Origin: Nocardia pseudobrasiliensis NBRC 108224
GTDB taxonomy: Bacteria; Actinomycetota; Actinomycetes; Mycobacteriales; Mycobacteriaceae
Reading direction: 5' to 3'
NCBI RefSeq assembly: GCF_001613105.1
Contig: NZ_BDBS01000070.1
Coordinates: forward strand, 1 to 48,212
Length of the DNA: 48,212 nt
In this document: one piece after another, positions 42,326 to 48,212 of the stretch
Position numbering within the stretch: position 1 is the first letter of the stretch
Layout: every line of letters starts with the position of its first letter
Translations under genes and position numbers: made by a program
Notes under the pieces: model-generated
Database searches by the model: none
What the model saw: only the letters and a program-made list of their open reading frames with translations
Told to the model about the DNA's origin: nothing

Positions 42326-43261
42326 TCAACACTCCCGTCCCGGCGCGGGCACGCACGGCCGTTGGCCGCCGACCGCGACACCCACCAGGGGTCCGACCTT
42401 CCGGATGAATTCGTCGATGCCCGCGATCGCCGCGTCGAGCCGCTGCGGCGCATCGCCGACCGTGGCGACCAGTCGCTCCAGCTCCCGCACGATCGGCTCC
42501 ACCTGATCGGCGTAGGCCATGATCGGCCGGTGGGTCACCTCGATCAGCGTGCGCAGCAGCCGGAATGCACGGATCACCTCGGTCTTGCCCGTGGCCAGTT
42601 CGGCCGAGATCGTGCCCAGCCGCCGCACGAAATCGGCCAGGACCTCGCGGTCGGTGGCGGTGGCCGCGACGTACTCGTCGGCGACCGCCACGGCCCGGTC
42701 CACTCGATCCGATTGCGCCGCAACGACTCCCACCAGATTGTTCAGATCACCGAGGAGGCCGCGCACGGTATCGGGCCGGTCGGCCAGCGCCCTGTCCAGC
42801 TCGGCCATGGTGGCCCGCAGGGTCGCCCCGTCGGCCTGCTCCAGTGGCGGCGTCGCCCGCTCGAGGACGTCGGTGAGCTCATAGGGCGTGCCGGTGCGCT
42901 CGCGCGGAATCGGCTGGTGGCCCAGCGGTTTCGATCCCGCCGGGGCCACCGACAGATAGTGCCCACCGGTCGGTGCGAGCAGCCGGACCTCCGCGCTCGA
43001 TTCGTCACCGACGCGGGTGCCCGAACGCACCGTGAAGTCGATCCGCACGTGGTCGCCGGACAGGTCCACCGTCCGCACCCGCCCGACGCGCACTCCCGCC
43101 ACGCGAACCTCGTCATCGGGCCGCAGCCCGCCCGAGTTCCGGAATTCGGCCACGTAACCGTCCTCTCCGGCGGACGTCACTCCGACCAGCCCGAGACCGG
43201 CCAGCACGGTGACCGCGACCGCCAATACCGCTATCCCCCACCGCAAGTCCGAACGCCTCAT
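42326..43261 (-). CDS. mceC: Mce protein, third of the operon (MceC position)
   Basis: 311 residues: an anchor helix (WGIAVLAVAVTVLAGLGLVGV), an MCE domain (YVAEFRNSGGLRPDDEVRVAG to VRLLAPTGGHYLSVAP) and a helical region, ending in a Cys-containing tail (RPCVPAPGREC). It begins with an ATGA overlap of the mceB stop. The last Cys may form a disulphide outside the membrane. Confidence 0.9.
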   Translation of the reverse strand: MRRSDLRWGIAVLAVAVTVLAGLGLVGVTSAGEDGYVAEFRNSGGLRPDDEVRVAGVRVGRVRTVDLSGDHVRIDFTVRSGTRVGDESSAEVRLLAPTGGHYLSVAPAGSKPLGHQPIPRERTGTPYELTDVLERATPPLEQADGATLRATMAELDRALADRPDTVRGLLGDLNNLVGVVAAQSDRVDRAVAVADEYVAATATDREVLADFVRRLGTISAELATGKTEVIRAFRLLRTLIEVTHRPIMAYADQVEPIVRELERLVATVGDAPQRLDAAIAGIDEFIRKVGPLVGVAVGGQRPCVPAPGREC

Positions 43262-44253
43262 GAGCACACCACCAAGCGCTGGGTCGCCAGCACCGCCGCG
43301 GCGATGTCGGGTGGGATGATCGGGCGGGTGGAACAGCTCAATTCGCCCGGCGCCTGGGCGTTGAGGCCGCGGATCAGCTGCGGGACCAGCACCAGCAGCT
43401 GGGCCAGTTGATCGGCGTCGGGCACCAGGCGATGCACCAGGTCCACCAGGGGTGGCGCGCTGTCGTCGTAGAGCGACGCGAGTTCGGTGAGGATGCCGAC
43501 GTCGGGTTCCAGCCCGTGGGCGGCCACGCGCAGCGAGTCCACCAGTTCGCGGGCGCGGCCGCTGAAGACGCCGATGATGCCCGCGACCTGTTTGATCAGC
43601 GCGCCGACCTGTTCGGATTTGCCGCCGATCTGCGCGGCGATCTCGCCCAGATTGCGCACCAGCAGCGCCACCACCGCGTCGCGGTCGGTGGCGAACCGCA
43701 GCAGCGCGTGCACGTCGTCGAGCACCGGACCGATGCCGGTGCCGTCGCCCTGCAACACGCGTAACAGGTTCTGCGCCAGCCGATTCAGCGCCGCGGTGTC
43801 CAGGGATCGGAACAGTGGTTTGAAGCCGTTGAACAGCCGGGTCACATCGAAACTGGGGACGGTGCGCTCCAGTGGGATCGTGGCGCCCCGGGGCAGCGGA
43901 GTTCCCTGGCTATCGGAGTCGTTCAACTCCAGATAGCGCTGACCCAGCAGTGTCTGATACCGAATCGCGGCGCCGGTCGTGGTCAGCACCCGTCCGGACG
44001 CGCCGATCGAGAAGCGCACCCGGGCGGTCGCCTCGCCGGTCACCGCGATGCCGGTGACCCGGCCCACCTGCACCCCCGACATGCGCACGGCATCGCCGAC
44101 CGCCAGTCCGGACGCATCGGTGAACAGCGCCGCATACGGCGTCGTCCTGCCGAATCCGGGCCCGCGCAGCGTGGACAGCAACAGGCTCAGACACAGCCCG
44201 ACCAGCACGAGAAACAGGCCCAGCTTCACGGCCGCGCCCCCGACCCGGATCAC
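43258..44253 (-). CDS. mceB: Mce protein, second of the operon (MceB position)
   Basis: 331 residues: an anchor helix (LGLFLVLVGLCLSLLLSTL), an MCE domain (YAALFTDASGLAVGDAVRMSGVQVG; IRYQTLLGQRYLELND), then long helices (IAAQIGGKSEQVGALIKQVAGI). The DASGLAVGDAVRMSGVQVG segment is a clear MceB signature. It starts at a GTG that overlaps the mceA stop (GTGA). Confidence 0.93.
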   Translation of the reverse strand: MIRVGGAAVKLGLFLVLVGLCLSLLLSTLRGPGFGRTTPYAALFTDASGLAVGDAVRMSGVQVGRVTGIAVTGEATARVRFSIGASGRVLTTTGAAIRYQTLLGQRYLELNDSDSQGTPLPRGATIPLERTVPSFDVTRLFNGFKPLFRSLDTAALNRLAQNLLRVLQGDGTGIGPVLDDVHALLRFATDRDAVVALLVRNLGEIAAQIGGKSEQVGALIKQVAGIIGVFSGRARELVDSLRVAAHGLEPDVGILTELASLYDDSAPPLVDLVHRLVPDADQLAQLLVLVPQLIRGLNAQAPGELSCSTRPIIPPDIAAAVLATQRLVVCS

Positions 44254-45233
44254 CGCGCCCCCTCCGGTCCCGCGACCGACCGCGCGATCTGCGGCATGGT
44301 GTCGCCGATGATCCGCAGCTGCAGCTGCACCCGCCCGTCCACCACCGGGAACGCCGCACCGATCCGGTCCAGCAACTCCGGCAGCCGCGCATAGGCCGGG
44401 GCGAGACTGCCGTAGGACATGCCCAGCGGCACACCGAGATCCATGACGACCGCCAGAATCTTGGTGAAAGAGTCCAGATTCCCGCCGAACAGCGTGGCGT
44501 AGCCGGGCAGGAACTCGGTGCTCAACCCGGCGATCGCCGTACGCGTGCGGGCCCGGTTGGTCTCGTCGTCGAAGTAGGCGCTCTGGTCCAGCAGGGCGAC
44601 CAGCGCGTGGGCCATGGCCGGTTCCAGATCCGCCGACCCGCGCGCCAATTCACCGGCGATGCGCAGATAGTGGGCGATATCGCCGCGACGATCCCGCGAC
44701 ACCGCGCGGGCGAGCTCGGTGACCGCGTCCACGGTCGGCGCGAGCAGGCCCGGATCGCGCGCGGCCAGGTCCAGCAGCCGCCGCACCCGCGGCGAGTCGA
44801 GCACGGCCGTGAGCCGTCCGGAGGCCTGCAGCACGGCCGCGCTCGACCCGGCGCCCGCATCGCCGACGACCGGTACGACGGCGTGCTCACGAATCCGGCC
44901 GCCCTCGCCGCGCGCGGTCAATTCGACGGCGGGCGAACCGAAGACATTCGCCGAGGTGAATCCGGCCGCCAAGGCCGCGGGCAGCATCGACGCGGGCCCG
45001 GGCTCGATCCGCAGGCGTACCCGCCCGGGCGTCACCTCGGCCACATCGCCGATGACCATACCGTGGAACTTCACATCCGCGCCCGGGGCCAGCCCGTCGG
45101 CGAGCACCGGCGCCTCGACGACGAGCTCGAACCCGTCGCGACACCGCCCCGTCGCCTGGGCTCCCACCGCGGCGGCCGCGACCGCCGCGGTCACCACGAC
45201 GGCCGCGCCCCGCCACCGCCTCGCTGCGCTCAT
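44250..45233 (-). CDS. mceA: Mce protein, first of the operon (MceA position)
   Basis: 327 residues: a short anchor (AAVVVTAAVAAAAVGAQA), an MCE domain (about 38-120: ELVVEAPVLADGLAPGADVKFHGMVIGDV; GFTSANVFGSPAVEL) and a helical region. The domain is clear, but the protein is shorter than mycobacterial MceA (about 400-450 residues) and lacks a C-terminal tail. The ATG at 45233 lies 2 bp after the yrbEB stop; the frame is open for about 100 codons upstream, but that stretch is antisense-like within yrbEB. Confidence 0.88.
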   Translation of the reverse strand: MSAARRWRGAAVVVTAAVAAAAVGAQATGRCRDGFELVVEAPVLADGLAPGADVKFHGMVIGDVAEVTPGRVRLRIEPGPASMLPAALAAGFTSANVFGSPAVELTARGEGGRIREHAVVPVVGDAGAGSSAAVLQASGRLTAVLDSPRVRRLLDLAARDPGLLAPTVDAVTELARAVSRDRRGDIAHYLRIAGELARGSADLEPAMAHALVALLDQSAYFDDETNRARTRTAIAGLSTEFLPGYATLFGGNLDSFTKILAVVMDLGVPLGMSYGSLAPAYARLPELLDRIGAAFPVVDGRVQLQLRIIGDTMPQIARSVAGPEGAR

Positions 45234-45235
45234 GT

Positions 45236-46030
45236 TCACCCCGAGATCCTGATTCCGCTGTCCGCGCCCCAGAACAGGCCCGTCAGCACCATGTCGACGA
45301 CGATCACCAGCACCAGGCTGGCTCGGATGGCGCGCCCGCAGGCGCGCCCCACTCCCTCGGGACCGCCCGAGGCGAAATATCCGTGATAGCAATGGATCAC
45401 GATCACGGCGGCCACCAGCACGACGGCCTTGACCACCGCGCACGCCACATCCGCGGGCCGCAGGAAGGCCCCGAAATAGTGGAAGTAGGTGCCCGGCGAC
45501 TGCCCGTGCACGACATTCACCGCGACCGCGCACGACAGGTACGCCGCGATGAGCGCGATCAGAAACAGCGGCACGATGGCGACCACGCCCGCGAGCACGC
45601 GGGTCGCGACGACGAACGCGACGGGCCGCACCGCCAGGGAGCGCAGCGCGTCGATCTCCGCACCGATCCGCATGGCCCCGATCTCGGCGGTCATCCGGCA
45701 GCCCGCCTGCGCGGCGAAACCTACGGCCGCCACGATGGGCGCCAGTTCCCGGGTATTGGCGTAGGCCGAGACGAAGCCGGTCAGCGGCGCCATACCGACC
45801 CGGTCGAGCGCGTCCAGCCCCTCCACCCCGACCGATCCGCCGATCGCGATGCCCAGCAGCACCAGGACGACGGCGGTCCCGCCACCCACCACCAAACCCC
45901 CACTGCCCCAGACGATATCGGTCAGTGCGAGCATGGTCTGGCGGCGATAGGCCCGCGCCGCGTGCGGCAGTGCGGCCAGGACACGAAGGACAAAATCCAG
46001 CTGATGTCCCAGCCGATCCAGCACGGTCAC
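45236..46030 (-). CDS. yrbEB: YrbEB, MlaE-type permease subunit of the Mce transporter
   Basis: 264-residue MlaE-family membrane protein. Segments: YRRQTMLALTDIVWGSGGLVVGGGTAVVLVL in pieces, TRELAPIVAAVGFAAQAGCRMTAEIGAMRIGAEIDAL (the conserved cytosolic motif for ATPase contact), and SYLSCA-like final helices with VLVIVVDMVLTGLFWG. It pairs with YrbEA to form the permease dimer. The GTG start overlaps the yrbEA stop by GTGA; the long open frame upstream is antisense-like sequence. Confidence 0.92.
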   Translation of the reverse strand: MTVLDRLGHQLDFVLRVLAALPHAARAYRRQTMLALTDIVWGSGGLVVGGGTAVVLVLLGIAIGGSVGVEGLDALDRVGMAPLTGFVSAYANTRELAPIVAAVGFAAQAGCRMTAEIGAMRIGAEIDALRSLAVRPVAFVVATRVLAGVVAIVPLFLIALIAAYLSCAVAVNVVHGQSPGTYFHYFGAFLRPADVACAVVKAVVLVAAVIVIHCYHGYFASGGPEGVGRACGRAIRASLVLVIVVDMVLTGLFWGADSGIRISG

Positions 46031-46803
46031 CACGCGCCCCGTTCGCCGAATATCGACAGCGCCTGGGTCAGCACCAGATTCAGTGCGAAGGTGGCCACCA
46101 CGCCGAGCACCACCGAGGCGTTCACCGACTCGGCGACGCCCTTGGGCCCGGCGGTGGCCGCCAGGCCGCGCTGACCCGCCAGCACCACCACCACGAAACC
46201 GAACAGTGCCGACTTCGCCAGCGCGGCAACCAGATCCGGCACCGTGACGAACGCGGCGATCGAGGACAGGTAACCGCCCGCGGTCCCCTGCTGCACGGCG
46301 ACATTGATCACATACCCGGTCGCCAGGCCCATGAACACGATGACCACGCACAGCAGCGGGGCCACCAGCACCATCGCCGCCAGCCTCGGCACCAGCAGCC
46401 GCCGTACCGGATCGATGCCCATCACCCGCAGGGCGTCGATCTCCTCGCGCACGGTCCGCGATCCGAGATCGGCCGCGATCGCCGCGCCCGCCGCGCCGCC
46501 CAGCAGCAGCGCCGCCACCAGCGGGGCGCCCTGGCGAACCACGCCCACCCCGGCAGCGGCACCGGCCAGCGAGGTGGCGCCGATCTGCTGGGTCAGCTGC
46601 CCCACCTGCACCGACACGATCACCCCGAACGGGATCGCCACGAAGACGGCCGGAACGACGGTCACGCTCACCACGAACCAGCCCTGCACGAGCGCGTCGC
46701 GCCACGGGAACCGGCCCGCCACCACATCGCGCACCAGCCAGCCCAGGGCCGCCCCGGCCAGCCGCGCGGTGTGGCCCACGGTGGCGATCGCCGGGCTCAG
46801 CAC
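46027..46803 (-). CDS. yrbEA: YrbEA, MlaE-type permease subunit of the Mce transporter
   Basis: 258-residue MlaE-family membrane protein. Segments: VVSVTVVPAVFVAIPFGVIVSVQVGQL, GAAGAAIAADLGSRTVREEIDALRVMGIDP (the ATPase-coupling motif) and VPRLAAMVLVAPLLCVVIVFMG. It starts at GTG 46803, overlapping the end of the acyl-AMP ligase gene by 7 bp, so translation is coupled. The ATPase (MceG) that drives such systems is normally encoded elsewhere, and none is visible here. Confidence 0.93.
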   Translation of the reverse strand: MLSPAIATVGHTARLAGAALGWLVRDVVAGRFPWRDALVQGWFVVSVTVVPAVFVAIPFGVIVSVQVGQLTQQIGATSLAGAAAGVGVVRQGAPLVAALLLGGAAGAAIAADLGSRTVREEIDALRVMGIDPVRRLLVPRLAAMVLVAPLLCVVIVFMGLATGYVINVAVQQGTAGGYLSSIAAFVTVPDLVAALAKSALFGFVVVVLAGQRGLAATAGPKGVAESVNASVVLGVVATFALNLVLTQALSIFGERGAW

Positions 46804-48212
46804 CGGATCGGATCCCCGGTCAGCAGCGCCGCCGCGTCGATCCTGCGCGGCTTTCCCGAGGGCGTCTTCGGAAGGCGCCCCGGCGCAACCACTTCCACCC
46901 GCCGCGGCCCCACCCCCAGCCCCGCCTGCACCCGGTGGGCGACCTCGCGCGCGATCCGCTCCCGCTCGGTCGGGTCACCGCTGGCCGCGGATTCGACGAG
47001 GACCGCGAAGGTCTCCCCACCGGTCCGCACGGCCACCGCGTTTCCGGCCCGCACCCCGTCGACGCCCGCGGCGAGCCGTTCGACGTCGACCGGGTAGAGG
47101 TTGCGGCCGGAGACGATGAGCACGTCCTTCTTGCGCCCGCACACCACGATCTGACGGTCGCCGGTGCGATAGCCGAGGTCGCCGGTGGCCAGCCAGCCGG
47201 AGTCGTCGAGGGCGTCGAGCACACCGTCGGCGGTCCGGTAACCGCGGGTGATGCTCTCGCCGCGCACCTCGATCTCGCCGACCTCGCCCGTGGCCGCGAG
47301 CGCACCGGATTCGGCGCGCACCCGCACGTCGATGCCGGGCAGCGGCGGCCCGAGCCGGACCTGACCGTCGGCCTCGACGCTCAGCCCGCTGCCCGGGCGG
47401 ACGAACGAGACCGCCAGGGTCGCCTCGGCCATGCCGTAGGCGGGCACGAGGGCCTGCGGGCGCAGGCCGAAGCGGGCCCCGGCGGCCAGGAACCTCTGCG
47501 CCACGGCCTGATCCACCGGCTCGGCCCCGTTGAGCGCGAAGCGCAGCGTGGACAGGTCGTAGGCCCCGTCGGCGGCTCGCTCGAGTGTGCGGGCCAGTAG
47601 GCCGTAGGCGAAATTCGGTGCCGCGGTCATGGTTCCGCGATGCTCGCCGATCAACCGCGCCCACACCGGCGGGGACGCCAGGAAATCGGCGGGCGTGACC
47701 GAGATCAGTTCCACGCCGAGGAACATCGGCGCCACCAGAAAGCCCATCATGCCCATGTCGTGAAACAGCGGCAGCCAGCTGACCATCACATCGCGGCGCA
47801 GATTGATCAGCGAGGCGAACTCCATCGCGCGGATATTGGCGTACATATTGGCGTAGCTGATGATTACGGCCTTCGGCGCCCCGGTCGAGCCCGAGGTGAG
47901 CTGCAAGAACGCGGGATCCTCGGCGCGCGTGGGCACCGGCTCGAGATCCGGTCCCGCGCCGAGCCTTTCGACGGTGACGCACTCGACGCCCGGCAGCGCC
48001 CCGTCGGCGACGGCCTCGAAGGGGTCGCCGAGCACGACCAGCCGCGCGTCGATGACCGCCAGCGCGCGGCGGGTGTCGGCGGCCCACTGCGCGAGATCGG
48101 CGCGCGGGGTCGGCTGATGCAGCATCGTGACCGTCCCCCCGGCCAGCCACACGCCCTGCACGACCGGGGCGATATCGGCGGGCGCACCGGCGAGGACGGC
48201 GACCGCGCCGCC
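46797..48212 (-). CDS. Fatty acyl-AMP ligase-like protein (N-terminus outside window)
   Basis: The visible 471 residues are open to the right edge; relatives are about 570-600, so roughly 100 N-terminal residues are missing. Motifs: LQLTSGSTGAPKAVIISYANM (phosphate loop), SWLPLFHDMGMMGFLVAPMF, PNFAYGLLART, VPAYGMAEATLAVSF, GWLATGDLGYRTGDRQIVVCGRKK with VLIVSGRNLYPVDVE, and PKTPSGKPRR. PLFHDMGMMG and YGMAEATL are FAAL-like, which suggests that acyl-AMP is passed to a carrier protein or made into a thioester, not simply converted to CoA. A plain FACL cannot be excluded. It is first in the visible operon and overlaps yrbEA. Confidence 0.88.
   Translation of the reverse strand, partial: GGAVAVLAGAPADIAPVVQGVWLAGGTVTMLHQPTPRADLAQWAADTRRALAVIDARLVVLGDPFEAVADGALPGVECVTVERLGAGPDLEPVPTRAEDPAFLQLTSGSTGAPKAVIISYANMYANIRAMEFASLINLRRDVMVSWLPLFHDMGMMGFLVAPMFLGVELISVTPADFLASPPVWARLIGEHRGTMTAAPNFAYGLLARTLERAADGAYDLSTLRFALNGAEPVDQAVAQRFLAAGARFGLRPQALVPAYGMAEATLAVSFVRPGSGLSVEADGQVRLGPPLPGIDVRVRAESGALAATGEVGEIEVRGESITRGYRTADGVLDALDDSGWLATGDLGYRTGDRQIVVCGRKKDVLIVSGRNLYPVDVERLAAGVDGVRAGNAVAVRTGGETFAVLVESAASGDPTERERIAREVAHRVQAGLGVGPRRVEVVAPGRLPKTPSGKPRRIDAAALLTGDPIRC

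Noticed and set aside
45236..46705. 489-codon extended frame for YrbEB
   Set aside because: The first about 225 codons lie inside yrbEA in another frame and are Gly/Arg/Asp-rich; the GTGA-coupled start at 46030 gives the usual YrbE length.
1..48212. CRISPR arrays, insertion sequences, prophage genes and rRNA
   Set aside because: None seen. The repeated sequences are all NRPS domain homology, not short spaced repeats, and no transposase-like frame was found.

Overview
The window looks like chromosomal DNA of a high-GC mycolic-acid actinomycete, most likely Nocardia or a close relative in the Mycobacteriales. Support comes from a YrbE/Mce transporter operon, several FadD-type acyl-activating enzymes, an SCO5389-family protein, a DUF574 (Methyltransf_19) methyltransferase, strongly G/C-ending codons and a large non-ribosomal peptide synthetase (NRPS) locus. 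The genus is an inference from gene content only.

Region 1 (1-20928, minus strand) is a three-gene NRPS assembly line, read from high to low coordinates. The first gene (13603-20928) and the second (6023-13357) are tandem duplicates with the same layout: A-T-C-A-T-C plus a C-terminal remnant of about 280 residues from an adenylation domain. The remnant keeps the early A-domain motifs, has lost the ATP-binding loop, and stops before the YGPTE motif. The third gene (1-5832, cut by the window edge) continues as A-T-C-A-T-C. The first protein starts with A-T and has no condensation domain in front, so it should be the initiating subunit. In both duplicates the second A domain carries a clear threonine pocket; the first A domains have different hydrophobic pockets. 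The expected chain is therefore X-Thr-X'-Thr-X''-X'''-..., ending outside the window. No thioesterase, epimerase domain, MbtH gene or exporter is visible. The duplicates are mosaic: near-identical blocks with G/T-ending codons sit between diverged stretches with C-ending codons. A 24-codon upstream ORF overlaps the start of the third gene by ATGA.

Region 2 (21079-25569) has a LuxR/TrmB-like regulator upstream of the NRPS genes, a secreted M23 (LytM) peptidase, a nitronate monooxygenase, an SCO5389-family protein with its own likely promoter, a shared convergent terminator, and a DUF574 methyltransferase.

Region 3 (25792-33214) is lipid metabolism: two acyl-CoA synthetases with a hot-dog thioesterase between them (minus strand), then a divergent acyl-CoA dehydrogenase and a Baeyer-Villiger-type flavin monooxygenase (plus strand), whose 3' end overlaps a convergent VOC-fold gene.

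Region 4 (33279-38527, plus strand) has tRNA-Arg(CCU), then a polyhydroxyalkanoate synthase and a depolymerase-like hydrolase, an HdeD-type membrane protein, a small three-helix-bundle protein and an AI-2E-family permease.

Region 5 (38933-48212, minus strand) is a tightly overlapping operon: a fatty acyl-AMP ligase-like gene (cut by the right edge), yrbEA, yrbEB, mceA-F and a Mce-associated protein. It should encode a lipid importer coupled to acyl activation. All its Mce proteins are short, about 300-330 residues.
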